A DNA stretch of 64,000 bases, from assembly GCA_963733145.1 (NCBI GenBank), contig CAVTCJ010000015.1:186001-250000 (forward strand), in the 5' to 3' direction. The first letter of the stretch is position 1; the number at the start of each line of letters is the position of its first letter. Shown here one piece after another: positions 45,774 through 55,426 of this stretch. The notes beneath the pieces were generated by a model, which ran no database searches, had not been told where the DNA came from, and was given only the letters and a program-made list of their open reading frames with translations. A program made the translations under genes and the position numbers. Source of the DNA: JAHIKV01 sp963733145. Lineage in GTDB: Bacteria; Planctomycetota; Planctomycetia; Pirellulales; Thermoguttaceae.

Positions 45774-46487
45774 CTTCGGTGGCGCCAGGGATTGTCGGCA
45801 GAGCATCGCCTGGAACAAAGCCGATCCGGGGAACATCGTCGGCTCCTCGGACAAAGACAGGACGACATTCTGCCGGTCCCATCGACCGCCCCTGTCCCGC
45901 CAAAGGTCCGGCAAAGATGAGACAGCTTATCAAACCACCATTCCCTGGAAATGAGACTACCGACCCAAGCTGCGTCGGCGACATCGACCGCCATGAATCC
46001 CAGCAAAGGTATGGCCGAGATGAGACGTTCCATCAAACGACCCCTTTGTGGCACTCCAACTTTCTTCGCCCGAATTCGAGGCAGGGCCGTATTCGCCAAG
46101 ATACCACTCAATGATCGTGACCGCCCATCTTGGCGTGTATCGCCCGGCATCAACCCAGTAGCGTCGACCTCAGCCATCGTCCCGTTTCCCTCCACAACCC
46201 CGCCCCTGGCCCCACACGGCCGCGACGTGGGCGTCCTTTCCGCACCGTGGCTCCGGAATCCAACAGCAGGCGGGAACGTCCGCCACGTGGGGCGTATTGG
46301 GCACCATCTCGAAGTTAAACTGGGTCGATTAGCCAGGGTGGAATTAATGAAAGAACCGTTGACGGACGTCGTCGATTGTGGATCATGGGGCTTAATCGCA
46401 ATTACTCGCGGCAAAAGAAGTTACATCTGCTAGAGAGGCCCCATTAGCGACGTATTCCACATTTCATACCACCGATAGGTGCTTGTA
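45774..46487. other. 714-base gap without supported genes
   Basis: Only short ORFs without similarity, one on the plus strand at 45951-46433. Two fragments (about 45918 and 46017) resemble each other (GATGAGAC...ATCAAAC) and the patchwork repeats. I see no RNA gene. Confidence 0.5.
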
Positions 46488-46620
46488 ATGAAAATCGTTA
46501 GCTACGTTCGCGTTTCCACAAAGGCGCAGGGCAATTCGGGGCTGGGGCTAGAGGCCCAGCGCACCACCGTCGCAGAGTTCGCCAAGGAGCGGCAAGCAAA
46601 AATACAGTCCGAATACTGCG
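46488..46620 (+). pseudogene. Serine recombinase/resolvase, N-terminal fragment
   Basis: MKIVSYVRVSTKAQGNSGLGLEAQRTTVAEFAKERQAKIQSEYCE contains the catalytic Ser in YVRVST and the QR-x-x-x motif. The similarity stops near 46620; the rest, including the DNA-binding part, is absent. It marks the right end of the patchwork next to the long operon. Confidence 0.75.
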
Positions 46621-46774
46621 AATGGTTTACTAGTATTTGCATTGAGAAACCTGGTAGTTTCCGGAACCCGTCAGCCCGTCGGGCTGGAAATATGGTGTCC
46701 CTTTCCTGGGGTCGCGGAGCGAAACCGATTTTGCCGGCTAAGCCCCCCAAAAAACGTGGTTCACGTAGCGTTCG

Positions 46775-49312
46775 TTACAATCTGTATACCTCCAAACCCG
46801 CCTTAGCAAGAATTTCGGGAAAGGCACGAACAGCATCACGGTCGTACTTCTTCACACCACAGGGACCATCTGGAAGTTGCGCCCAGGGCTTCAGGCAGTC
46901 GTGGATCTTTAACTCGTCGTTGCGGTGCTTGCCGGGACGCCAGCCATCGCGCAGCCGTTCGACATTCCAACGGCCATGCTCCTTCTCGGCCATGCATTCG
47001 ACCTCCTCATCCGTGAAGTTGGTGAAGATGAGGGGCTCCTTCGCCGGGCGAACGCCGAAGCTACAGGTCTCAAGGATTCGGATGACATGCTTGGCTTGTT
47101 CAAGATTTGCCCTCTGGAAAGTTTCGGTTAGTTTCGACCAAGGACGCAAGTTGGGCGGCAAACGTCCGGCGCTCCCGGCTAAGTAACGTAAATGGAACTC
47201 CCGTGCCATTTGGCTCACTTTATCGGGATCTACGTCGTCGCGACCGGTCCCCAGCAATGCTTGAAATGTGGCCGGGTCGATCGGCACTGGCAACAAGGTC
47301 GGAATCCCAGACCATAGCTGATCATCCAAGATCCCATCGGCCGTTCCACCCGAACCGCAAGCAATGACGACGCAGGCGCCGAGCGCCAGAGCAACCCGGT
47401 AATCGACGGCGCTCAGCGGTCCACCTCCAAACCCGATGCAAAGGACTTCGTGTGCTGCAATACCATCGGCAAACAGGTCGCGCCAACTCTCCAAGACTTG
47501 GTCGGGGGTAAAACCGGACTCACCGAACACTCTGATCTCGTCGTAACGTTCGTCTTCCAGGGCGTTATGCGGCAGCCTCCTAGGGATATAGCTGACGAGC
47601 TTGAATTCCTTGGAGTTGCAGGCGGCAAGCGCCTGGGCAACATCTCCCGCGCATCCCGGAACACCTACTTTTGTGCCACCCGAGACTACGATGCCCTTGA
47701 AGCAACGGAGCGTTTGTTCGACCAGGGGCCGGATCTTTTCCAACATTGCCGCGTCCATGGATGCGGCACCGCCGGACAAGACAATTGCTTTTGGCATGGC
47801 GCCTCCCTCATCGCCGTGAAAAGTCTGCACGCCTTCCGCAATGTTCAACAGTTCCAAGACCCAGCGTTGACGGTCGGGTGGCTGTTCGCCGATATGCAGC
47901 TTCTCGATCCACTCTATCTCGCCGGCCAAAGCATCGGCCGGTGTGCAATGGGTTCCGGCAAGGCAGTGACGAATGCCGCGTGCATAATATCCCAGCGCAT
48001 CCATCGGCTGATCGAGCAGCAGGCAGAGGCGGCCGGCGGCAAAGTAGGCTCTTGGCAACTCGATGTCGGATTCCGCGTGAGAACGGCAGACCTTAACGGC
48101 CTCGCGGAGTGCCGTCCGCAGGGCACACGACAAGTCGTGATCGTGGGACGAGTAGATCTCGAACCCTAACATATCGGCCAAGTAATAGGGATTGGCCGGT
48201 TCATGCTCGTGTGCCTGCTGATAGTACGCGCGGACCTGATGTCCCTCCCGCCGAATCGGCTCCAACGCCCACGCCAATCGCGATAATGTCCGCGCACGGA
48301 GACCCTCTCGCCTGCGTAGATCCGGCACACACGACCAATCCGCCTGGCCGCGCAACGCCACCACCTGTTTCAGCAATTCGAGCCCGTCTTGGTACCCCTT
48401 GGAATCGGGGTTCTGGCGGTAAAGCTTGCACATCGCGAAACCGAGATCCTCGATTAGCTCACCACGTTTGGCGTCGGCAATGTCGCGATGCGGCTCCAAC
48501 ACCTCGACGACCCCCGCGAAATCGCCATTGGCGGCCAATAATCGTCCCAGCTTCACCGCGAGCGCCGGTTTCTTGCTGACATCCGGCTCGTTGTCAAGAA
48601 TCAGCCTCTGAACCGCAGTCTCGGCGACTACCGTTTCCTTCGCGACAAAGGTGGTGTAATTCGCCAACATCCCGTCCAGTTCGTGAGCGAGAACGTTGTA
48701 GTTCCGGTCCCCCTCCTCCATCAATGCGGCCAAGAGGTTACCAGTCCGCCTGATTTCGGACGAGAGCTGGAGAGGGTTCTTGTAGAGGCGCTCGTGGATA
48801 GTATCGGCCCAGGCGTGTTGAAGCCACGTCCGCACCTGAATTTCCGCTCTGCGGTCCCCGATGCCGTCGCGTTCCTCGGGCGTGATGCCGAGCGACTCGC
48901 ACTGGGCGGTGGGCGACTGCACGATGTAATGCATGTCGCGATAGCCGAACTTGTCTTCGCCCAGCAACATGCCCTTCTCTTCGCTTTCTACGACGCGGAA
49001 AACGTTTTCGATGAATTGTTTCACCGCCTCGACTTGTTCGACCGTCTGCACGATAACCCGCGCGCCGCATAGGTCGGTCATTTGATTGACGGCATCCGGA
49101 TATTTCGCAAACTTACGGGCCGCTTTTTCGGCAAAGCTGGACACGGTCTTCGCACGCGATTGAACTAAAGCGTCGGGAAAGGCGGTCCGGCAGGCACGTT
49201 CCAAAACACGCCTGAGCACGTCCGCATAAGTTACGTAGTGCGGTCGTTCTTTGCAGTATTGTTCGATCTGATCGCGATGTCGCTTCGGCGTGATCCGTTT
49301 TGTGTCGGCCAC
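46775..49312 (-). CDS. RelA/SpoT-like synthetase-TPR-SLOG-RyR multidomain protein
   Basis: GTG 49312 is preferred as start (AAGGA seven bases before; the ATG at 49477 would add repeat-derived residues). 845 residues. Residues 35-180: (p)ppGpp-synthetase-like nucleotidyltransferase with R53/K55, DLCGARVIV (D80, G83, R85), GYRDMHYIV (R125, H128) and the catalytic Glu in AEIQVRTWLQHAWAD (E157). Residues about 230-480: TPR-like helices. Residues 505-690: SLOG-type Rossmannoid domain (KAIVLSGGAAS, GIVVSGGTKVGVPG, VLCIGFGGGPLSAVDYRVALALG, CGSGGTADG). Residues 755-845: RyR domain (MAEKEHGRWNVERLRDGWRPGKHRND, KIHDCLKPW, KKYDRDAVR). It is last in the operon. SLOG and RyR are linked with nucleotide signalling in conflict systems. 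I infer it makes or senses an alarmone. Confidence 0.85.
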   Translation of the reverse strand: MADTKRITPKRHRDQIEQYCKERPHYVTYADVLRRVLERACRTAFPDALVQSRAKTVSSFAEKAARKFAKYPDAVNQMTDLCGARVIVQTVEQVEAVKQFIENVFRVVESEEKGMLLGEDKFGYRDMHYIVQSPTAQCESLGITPEERDGIGDRRAEIQVRTWLQHAWADTIHERLYKNPLQLSSEIRRTGNLLAALMEEGDRNYNVLAHELDGMLANYTTFVAKETVVAETAVQRLILDNEPDVSKKPALAVKLGRLLAANGDFAGVVEVLEPHRDIADAKRGELIEDLGFAMCKLYRQNPDSKGYQDGLELLKQVVALRGQADWSCVPDLRRREGLRARTLSRLAWALEPIRREGHQVRAYYQQAHEHEPANPYYLADMLGFEIYSSHDHDLSCALRTALREAVKVCRSHAESDIELPRAYFAAGRLCLLLDQPMDALGYYARGIRHCLAGTHCTPADALAGEIEWIEKLHIGEQPPDRQRWVLELLNIAEGVQTFHGDEGGAMPKAIVLSGGAASMDAAMLEKIRPLVEQTLRCFKGIVVSGGTKVGVPGCAGDVAQALAACNSKEFKLVSYIPRRLPHNALEDERYDEIRVFGESGFTPDQVLESWRDLFADGIAAHEVLCIGFGGGPLSAVDYRVALALGACVVIACGSGGTADGILDDQLWSGIPTLLPVPIDPATFQALLGTGRDDVDPDKVSQMAREFHLRYLAGSAGRLPPNLRPWSKLTETFQRANLEQAKHVIRILETCSFGVRPAKEPLIFTNFTDEEVECMAEKEHGRWNVERLRDGWRPGKHRNDELKIHDCLKPWAQLPDGPCGVKKYDRDAVRAFPEILAKAGLEVYRL

Positions 49313-49496
49313 GGTATATTCCTTCTGTTGGACCTTGTCTACAATAGTACGAGCCCACTCAAAACTCCTTTGCCTTTCCCTGCGGGAGAAGGTGGGGCGA
49401 GGGCTGTTTGCCCCCTCTTGCTCCGAGCAGTTGACAGCCGTGACGCCGAAAAACCAGCGCTTCACTGTGCGACGCACCGTATGTCAACCCGATGAC

Positions 49497-50396
49497 TCAC
49501 TGAACTTGAACGGCATTGCGCGGAGCGGTGGTCAAACGGATCTTGTCTCCTCCGGGAAATGGAACAAGGCGGTATTCAAAACCGTTACGGACCATAATGT
49601 TCTTAACCACGGCAAAATATCGGAATGAATCTGGCCAAACAAAAATTGCCAGATAGTCATGATCCTTATCAAACTCAGTCACCCTGGCTGCGACGGCGCC
49701 TGCTGGGTCCCCTTGGAGATTTACCGTCGTCCCCACTCCCTGTTTGGGTTGGATGTAAAGCCCTTCGGCATCACTCTTCTCTTCGCACTCGGCGACGTTG
49801 GGTACAAGACGGCCAGCAGGTCCGCGCTTGGCGTAGCTTGATAATCGACCTCCGCGAAGAAAAATGGGCACCTCTCGCTTGGTCGTGGTCCGCATTTTCG
49901 GCATCTGCACTGTCCGCGAGCGGATCCGCAATTCAGTCTCAAGCTCGAGCTCAATCCCGGCCAGATTTTGCCTGGCGCGGGCTATTTTGTCCTCTAGATC
50001 TTTCAGATCCTGGACAATCTGATTGACTTTGCGTTGTGACTCCGCCGTTTCGTTCAACACGTTGCCTTTTTCTCTGGCCAACCCGGCACGATTCTCTTGG
50101 ACAGCCTTAAGCCGCTTGACTTCATTTACCAATTCGGGACTCCATCCGACTGTTTTTGCTGTCTTTTCCTGTTCTGCCAAAGCCTTGCGTAACCGGGCGA
50201 TCTCCTCGCGACTCCGCGCCGTCAGACTCGCCAGTCGGGCCTGGGCGGCCTTGTCGGGGGGCTCGTGAGCAATTCGCTTACCGGTCGCATTCAACAACAA
50301 TACGACCAACATCGAAATGAACAGAATTCCTCCGAAGGTATTGCAGATCGTGTCCAGCAACAACTCCAAGCTGCTTCCGACTTTGCTCTTACTCAT
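49497..50396 (-). CDS. Single-pass ExbD/MotB-like protein with coiled coil (B)
   Basis: 299 residues; overlaps the upstream gene by four bases (ATGA). The N-terminus MSKSKVGSSLELLLDTICNTFGGILFISMLVVLLLN is a single TM helix with Asp15 near its start, the position of the proton-carrying Asp in ExbD, TolR and MotB. A coiled coil spans about 55-150. The C-terminal domain (DYLAIFVWPDSFRYFAVVKNIMVRNGFEYRLVPFPGG) resembles the end of the neighbouring protein. With the MotA/ExbB-like gene upstream, it may form the stator partner. Family name unknown. Confidence 0.72.
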   Translation of the reverse strand: MSKSKVGSSLELLLDTICNTFGGILFISMLVVLLLNATGKRIAHEPPDKAAQARLASLTARSREEIARLRKALAEQEKTAKTVGWSPELVNEVKRLKAVQENRAGLAREKGNVLNETAESQRKVNQIVQDLKDLEDKIARARQNLAGIELELETELRIRSRTVQMPKMRTTTKREVPIFLRGGRLSSYAKRGPAGRLVPNVAECEEKSDAEGLYIQPKQGVGTTVNLQGDPAGAVAARVTEFDKDHDYLAIFVWPDSFRYFAVVKNIMVRNGFEYRLVPFPGGDKIRLTTAPRNAVQVQ

Positions 50397-51187
50397 TCCG
50401 CGACCGCTCCTGTATCAGGGTTGAGCGCCGTGTGGTCCTCATCCAAGAGGTCGAAACCAATGTCAAAACCGAGTCCCTGCAACGAATGCAGAACCTCCGG
50501 GAAAACTCTGACTCCGGAAGGTTTGATCATCAGCACGAAATACTCCGCATCGCGCTGCCGCTGCCTAGCCCAGCCGATGAACTCCGACGGACTGCCGAAG
50601 CGTTCCGGTCGCGATCGCCTGCCAATCGGAGCAGCCAGTATCTGACTAGCGGAAAGTTCAGCTAACCAGGGAGACTTGGACTCGCCGGGGACGGCATTGA
50701 AGATCACCTGGTTGGAGCGCTTTAATTTCTGCAACGCCTCTTGTTTCTTTTGCGCTTCAGCCACAAGTGCCCGCAGAGTCTTAGGGTCGCCTGCCCGCTG
50801 TTGCTTTTCCTTTTCCGCCTCCTGCCGCCGTTCACGCGCTGCTTGTCGCTCGCGTTCCGACTTGGCTAACTCACCATTGAGCGCCAGGTTGAGTTCATGC
50901 AGGTTCTGTAGTTGTTGGTGGACTCGATTGGCGTCGAAGCCTGCCAGTTCGGCGGTTTTTGCTTGCGATTGAGCCAACTCCTCTTTGATCTCAGCGATCT
51001 GGGAAGACATCGCGTCCAACTCGTCGCTTAGTTCAGCCGTCTTGCGGGGCGGCGATACCTTTATTCGTTGGATCAGTTCAAGAGCCAAGATCAGTGTGAC
51101 GAGGATCATAATACCGGTGACGGCGGTAATTATGTCCTGGAAGGAAAACAGCGAAATTGGCGTGGAACTGCGGCCGCGGCGGGACAT
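50393..51187 (-). CDS. Single-pass ExbD/MotB-like protein with coiled coil (A)
   Basis: 264 residues from ATG 51187 (MSRRGRSSTPISLFSFQDIITAVTGIMILVTLILALELIQRIK); an upstream TTG at 51220 is possible. Asp18 lies at the head of the TM helix as in proton-channel partners. The coiled coil (about 55-160; SDELDAMSSQIAEIKEEL, ERERQAARERRQEAEKEKQQ) leads to a domain with DAEYFVLMIKPSGVRVFPEVLHSLQGLGFDIG. It is the likely heterodimer mate of protein B. Confidence 0.72.
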   Translation of the reverse strand: MSRRGRSSTPISLFSFQDIITAVTGIMILVTLILALELIQRIKVSPPRKTAELSDELDAMSSQIAEIKEELAQSQAKTAELAGFDANRVHQQLQNLHELNLALNGELAKSERERQAARERRQEAEKEKQQRAGDPKTLRALVAEAQKKQEALQKLKRSNQVIFNAVPGESKSPWLAELSASQILAAPIGRRSRPERFGSPSEFIGWARQRQRDAEYFVLMIKPSGVRVFPEVLHSLQGLGFDIGFDLLDEDHTALNPDTGAVAE

Positions 51188-51245
51188 GGGCGATTGGTTG
51201 CCTTGTGGAGAAAGGGACAAATCAAGACTCAGTACAAGCTCACTA

Positions 51246-53225
51246 TTATCTTCCTTCTTTCGCAGTCTCGCCGCTGTTCCCTGATTTAAGTTGGTAGAGC
51301 GGCAGATATTGGTAATAGACTTCGAGCGTCAAAGCGGAAAGGCTCGTAATCATGATCCGACCGCCGACAATTCCGTACACGTCGGGCGTCGGCGTCAATG
51401 GATCCCAACTGCCACGGGCGAAGCCCTTCTTGCATTGGGTTTCGATCAGCAGTTGCCGCATCTTGCTGTTCCAAGCGTCCCAATCCCGTCCCGGTTGGTT
51501 GTGCATCACGAGGGTGGCATAGTACCAGTAGTAAACGTTGCGACTTCCGGCTTTGGGAAGGTGTTGCATTAGGAAGGCGGTCCCGTTGCGCATTGGCGCA
51601 GTGTCTCGCTCGATGCCGATGTACTGGTGACAAAGCAATCCGACGGCGGTTGTTGCTTCCCCTGCCGCTCTCACTCCCGGCACGTAGCCGAATTGGCCGC
51701 TGTTCTGATCCCCGGTGGCAACTGAGGCCAAGAACTTCTTTGCTCGTTTGAACACGATGGCAGGGACAGCACAACGGGCCATTTGGCCGCTCTTCAGGGC
51801 CATAACCTGCCAACCGACCACCGAGGTATCTCCCGCCTGTCCCGGTGCATACCGCCAGCCGCCCCCACGGCTGTCTTGGGCCGCGGCAATGAACGTCAAT
51901 GCCGCCTGGGCGTGGCGAAATACTGCTTTGTCGTTGCTCATCCCGTAGCATTCGTTCAGCGCCAGCGCCGCCAAACCGTGGTCGTACATGTCGCCGCCCA
52001 TGCGAAGATCACCGTCGTCCTTCTGGTGTCCAATAAGGAAGCGGATGCCATCGGCAACGGTCTTCAGGTATTTTCCTTTCGACTTGTGAGTTTGCCCGTT
52101 AGCCAAAAAGGGTAGGATTGCCAAGGCCGTGGCTGCGGCTTGGCGATCGCGTATGGTACGGCCTTGCCGGCTGCTCCGCCTGACTGCGCCGGAGCAACTG
52201 TTGTCGGCGCACCTGCCGCTGTAGTTATGCAGGCCCCAACTGCCGTCGGACGACTGGTGCCGTGCGAGCCAGTCTAAGGCAGCGGCTACGGCACGTTCCG
52301 ACTCTATGGTGCCGCCGCCGCTGGCCAACAGGGCTGCGCGATGTCCGCTTCCGCGTCCGCCAAACGATCCTCCTCTGCCGCCGCCGGTAGCACCTCGACC
52401 ACCGCTATTGGCTTTTTCGCTGCTCTCCACGGGGTTTGACTTGATCTGCGAAATGGTCAGGGCGGTTGGATCTGGTTCATTTGTCTTTGGGGGAGGCGAC
52501 TCTGCGGTTCGGCTCGTCGGTAAAGACTTCTTGTTCGCGGGAGTCTTTGTCGCATTAACGTCGGTTGAGCCCGGCGGGGAAGACTTCGGGGGGGGGCCAT
52601 CCGCAGGAGGAGTGTTTCCGCTGGCCGCTCCGCTTTCTGGATTTTCTTCATTTGCGCCACTACCATTGTGGGACCTTCCAGCCGCGTCGCTGCTGGCAGC
52701 GCGACTGGCCGAGGCTTCTCCGCCCGAGTTGCCATCGCCCGAAATATCGCCGCCTGATCCGCCACTCCGGCCGAAAACCAATCCGTAGGGTGATAGCGTC
52801 AGCCAAAGCAGGATGGCAAAGATCAGCAATAGCATGACGACACCAATACTGACCCCGACCAGGATCGATCTATCGAGTCGTGCGGTTTTTGAAAATCGAG
52901 GCGGCGGCATGATCGCTGCCGGATGCGAGGTAGCGGCGATCACGGACGGCTGTGGCTGGTCCTTCGGTTCTTCCGGCCGCGCTGTGGGTATTGGTTTCAG
53001 GAGCCGGGCCGACATAATAACGCTTTGTTGAATCTCAACCTGAGGAGAGATCGGCGGCACAAAAAGGCCATCGATTGATTCGGCTGGCCTCCAAGGGGCC
53101 TCCGCCGTCGCTTTGACCACATCCCTTGGCGAAAGCCTGCCACGATTGGCAAGATACCTTAACTCCTCCAATGTGAAGGGACCACAGCATCGCTGCTCGA
53201 ATTTGCAATACCAAGTGTCGGACAT
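51246..53225 (-). CDS. GYF_2 membrane protein with alpha-toroid (prenyltransferase/squalene-type) domain
   Basis: 659 residues. Residues 4-50 are a GYF_2 domain (WYCKFEQRCCGPFTLEELRYLANRGRLSPRDVV). TM helix 119-146 (SILVGVSIGVVMLLLIFAILLWLTL) is followed by a long Ser/Pro/Gly linker. From about 310 alpha-alpha repeats occur: ERAVAAALDWLARHQSSDGSWGLHNYSG, DLRMGGDMYDHGLAALALNECYGMS, and VVGWQVMALKSGQMARC. No catalytic DXDD/DCTAE is seen, so it is likely a binding module. Probably one outside domain with GYF_2 inside the cell. Confidence 0.78.
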   Translation of the reverse strand: MSDTWYCKFEQRCCGPFTLEELRYLANRGRLSPRDVVKATAEAPWRPAESIDGLFVPPISPQVEIQQSVIMSARLLKPIPTARPEEPKDQPQPSVIAATSHPAAIMPPPRFSKTARLDRSILVGVSIGVVMLLLIFAILLWLTLSPYGLVFGRSGGSGGDISGDGNSGGEASASRAASSDAAGRSHNGSGANEENPESGAASGNTPPADGPPPKSSPPGSTDVNATKTPANKKSLPTSRTAESPPPKTNEPDPTALTISQIKSNPVESSEKANSGGRGATGGGRGGSFGGRGSGHRAALLASGGGTIESERAVAAALDWLARHQSSDGSWGLHNYSGRCADNSCSGAVRRSSRQGRTIRDRQAAATALAILPFLANGQTHKSKGKYLKTVADGIRFLIGHQKDDGDLRMGGDMYDHGLAALALNECYGMSNDKAVFRHAQAALTFIAAAQDSRGGGWRYAPGQAGDTSVVGWQVMALKSGQMARCAVPAIVFKRAKKFLASVATGDQNSGQFGYVPGVRAAGEATTAVGLLCHQYIGIERDTAPMRNGTAFLMQHLPKAGSRNVYYWYYATLVMHNQPGRDWDAWNSKMRQLLIETQCKKGFARGSWDPLTPTPDVYGIVGGRIMITSLSALTLEVYYQYLPLYQLKSGNSGETAKEGR

Positions 53226-53274
53226 CGGAACCGCCTGTCAACCTCTTCGTCGTTCAAACGTTAGTGCTGCCGGA

Positions 53275-54507
53275 TTAACGCTTAAATGTGTAAATCAGTT
53301 TGGGAGGATCCCCGCGAGAGACGCTACCCGAGAACGTGTGGGTGCGGCTGCCGACTTTGACGGCCACGCGAAATCTTGTGGGATCGACTCCACCATGGTT
53401 GGCGTAGTAATGGACGTAGATTGAAAAGTTGCCGTTCGGGGCGCCGCCGTGGGGCCAATAAATATTTTCGACCGGCGTATTGGAAGTTGGGCCGCCGGCG
53501 TTCATGTCCACGTCCAACTCTCCGCCACAGGCTGATCGTCTGTGACTAAAGAAAATTGGCTCGCCTGAAGGACAGACGATGTGAAGGTCCAAGTCATTGA
53601 AATTGTTCCAAAGCAGGGAGACTTGCACATCTCCTGTCTTAGCACGTTCTCGTTCGAGCCGTTGTCGAAATTCGCCTAAGTTGCCGTTGCCACGGCCAGC
53701 TGAACCTGCCTCGCCCGTAGCCGGACCGGTGGGTGTGGACGGCGCCGGCGGCAAAAGCCGACTAATCTCGAAAAGACCTGCAGGTGGCGGTTCCTTTTTC
53801 GGCGGGGATTTGGTAGACCGGCTGTTGGCAGGCGTTACGGGAGAGGAATCATTTTTTTTGGTCGTGTCCCTCACCTCTGCATCGTTAGAGGAAGGCGCAT
53901 CATTTTCCGGTGCATCTCCAGCACGACGTGAGGAACCACTTCCTACGCCGGACGCACTCTCCTTGCCCATTCCGCCGCCGCTCCCATCTCCAACGTCGTG
54001 TCCCTGCCCGGAACCTTGTCCACGACCGATTTCTACCGCCCTCAGCAACAGGAGCAAGAAAAGGAGTACAAGGATGACGGTGCCGGCAGCAATGGCAACT
54101 CTCAACAACACACGTTTTCTGGTTTCGGCTCCTCGATCACGGCGGAATGGAGGCGGTGGTGGACCTCCCTGCCGGATAACCCGAGACTGGGAGCGCTCGA
54201 GGGATGGCGTTGATCGGGGTTTATCACCGATACGAACGACAGTTGGAGGAGTTCGCGGCACGATTGTTGCATGCGCTGTCTTTGCTGAAAGGGTCTGCTC
54301 GATGGACTCTCGGTCATTAGGAACCAATACAGCCAACGAGCAAACTGGCGTCCAGGAACTGCTCATGCCATCGCGCACTTCGTCTTCGGACTCTAGTTTC
54401 CCACGGTCCCGTAACAAGCGAATCTCTTCCAAGGAAAAAGGCCCCGAGACTTTCCCGGATCGCTTGCAGTACCACCGCGCCGACTGACTACTCGTGTTCC
54501 CGTTCAT
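53275..54507 (-). CDS. GYF_2 membrane protein with DUF2135-like domain
   Basis: 410 residues, start overlapping the upstream stop by 20 bases. GYF_2 at about 11-58 (WYCKRSGKVSGPFSLEEIRLLRDRGKLES), Pro-rich segment, TM 133-157 (LLRVAIAAGTVILVLLFLLLLL), a charged linker, and a C-terminal beta domain (about 290-410) with VSLLWNNFNDLDLHIVCPSGEPIFFSHRRSACGGELDVDMNAGG and NIYWPHGGAPNGNFSIYVHYYANHG, typical of DUF2135/YfaP-like extracellular domains. The domain may bind a ligand outside the cell. Confidence 0.8.
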   Translation of the reverse strand: MNGNTSSQSARWYCKRSGKVSGPFSLEEIRLLRDRGKLESEDEVRDGMSSSWTPVCSLAVLVPNDRESIEQTLSAKTAHATIVPRTPPTVVRIGDKPRSTPSLERSQSRVIRQGGPPPPPFRRDRGAETRKRVLLRVAIAAGTVILVLLFLLLLLRAVEIGRGQGSGQGHDVGDGSGGGMGKESASGVGSGSSRRAGDAPENDAPSSNDAEVRDTTKKNDSSPVTPANSRSTKSPPKKEPPPAGLFEISRLLPPAPSTPTGPATGEAGSAGRGNGNLGEFRQRLERERAKTGDVQVSLLWNNFNDLDLHIVCPSGEPIFFSHRRSACGGELDVDMNAGGPTSNTPVENIYWPHGGAPNGNFSIYVHYYANHGGVDPTRFRVAVKVGSRTHTFSGSVSRGDPPKLIYTFKR

Positions 54508-55426
54508 AGGGCATAATCCGCAGTTTGTTTACTACATTGCAGACGCAGTATTCCGAACAATCGTCAAGGAACGCCTCCTCGGATCTCTTCAGCATCGTTA
54601 GGATAAGCTGGATGCACGATGCAGCCACCAAGGCCTGGAGGGTGGTATCAAAGGCCGTCGCCAGCCCTCCCGTCACCCCTGTTAAGGCGTTTTTTATCTC
54701 GTTTACCTCACCGGCTCCTTGCAGAACTCCCCCGAACTGGAATATCGCTTGAGAGAGACCAAGGACAGTTCCGATGAACCCGAGGACGGGGATTGCCCAG
54801 ATTAGACCGCTGACAAGAGAGTAGCTGGTTTCCATAGAGGATTCATCGCGTTCAGCCTGGGAGCCAAGAATGTCGTCCACGTCGGTCACCCGGCCCAGGT
54901 TTCGCAGATTCGACAAGGCAATCACTATACGATTGAAGAGTACGAAATATTTCGGGTCGTCAACCGTGGCGTAGATTCTCTCCATGACGGCATCGACTGT
55001 GGCTGAAGAGAGCACAAAATCGTGTTCTTGTGGCACAACGAGGTATCGCAGTGACTTCTTCTGGAAAAGGAGTTTTCGCCATTTAATCCACAGAATTGTC
55101 AGTGCCCAAGCTGAAAAAAAGGTGGTGAAGTAAGGCATCGGCCCGCGTTTCGTATGCATGTCCGCTATCGCAGTACCCTGCAACGGGATCAGAGCTGCAT
55201 AAAACAGTACGGTCAACACAACTGCCAGAATGGCCGCAAGCCAACTGTTCACGGCGGTGTATCTGCCGCCGCGAAATGCCAGACGCTGTTCGATGTCCTG
55301 TCTGGACCAAGAGAGTGCCACTTCAGGCAAGGTTTCCAAGATTAAGTTCCCTGATATTTCAATACGATAGGTTGTGAAATTACGGTGGTCTGTGATTGAC
55401 CTACGTCGGTCTTCCCGTAGCACCAA
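54488..55426 (-). CDS. MotA/TolQ/ExbB-like proton channel protein
   Basis: 312 residues with four TM segments (about 60-83, 98-116, 205-230, 250-280). TM3-4 show the family core IPVLGFIGTVLGLSQAIFQ and GVTGGLATAFDTTLQALVAASCIQLILTMLK. The N-terminal part (1-58) is cytoplasmic. The start overlaps the upstream DUF4190 gene by 26 bases. Such channels power rotation or pulling through a single-pass partner; two possible partners lie downstream. It is shorter than ZorA, without a long tail. Confidence 0.85.
   Translation of the reverse strand: MVLREDRRRSITDHRNFTTYRIEISGNLILETLPEVALSWSRQDIEQRLAFRGGRYTAVNSWLAAILAVVLTVLFYAALIPLQGTAIADMHTKRGPMPYFTTFFSAWALTILWIKWRKLLFQKKSLRYLVVPQEHDFVLSSATVDAVMERIYATVDDPKYFVLFNRIVIALSNLRNLGRVTDVDDILGSQAERDESSMETSYSLVSGLIWAIPVLGFIGTVLGLSQAIFQFGGVLQGAGEVNEIKNALTGVTGGLATAFDTTLQALVAASCIQLILTMLKRSEEAFLDDCSEYCVCNVVNKLRIMPYEREHE

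Noticed and set aside
46240..46330. 5S-rRNA-like string (GGGCACCATCTCGAAGTTAAAC)
   Set aside because: A short chance match without the flanking helices of 5S rRNA.
45951..46433. 160-codon plus-strand ORF
   Set aside because: No start signal, no similarity, biased composition from GC-rich DNA.
46672..46686. CAGCCCGTCGGGCTG as terminator of the long operon
   Set aside because: No T-run on the needed strand; position fits but evidence is too weak.
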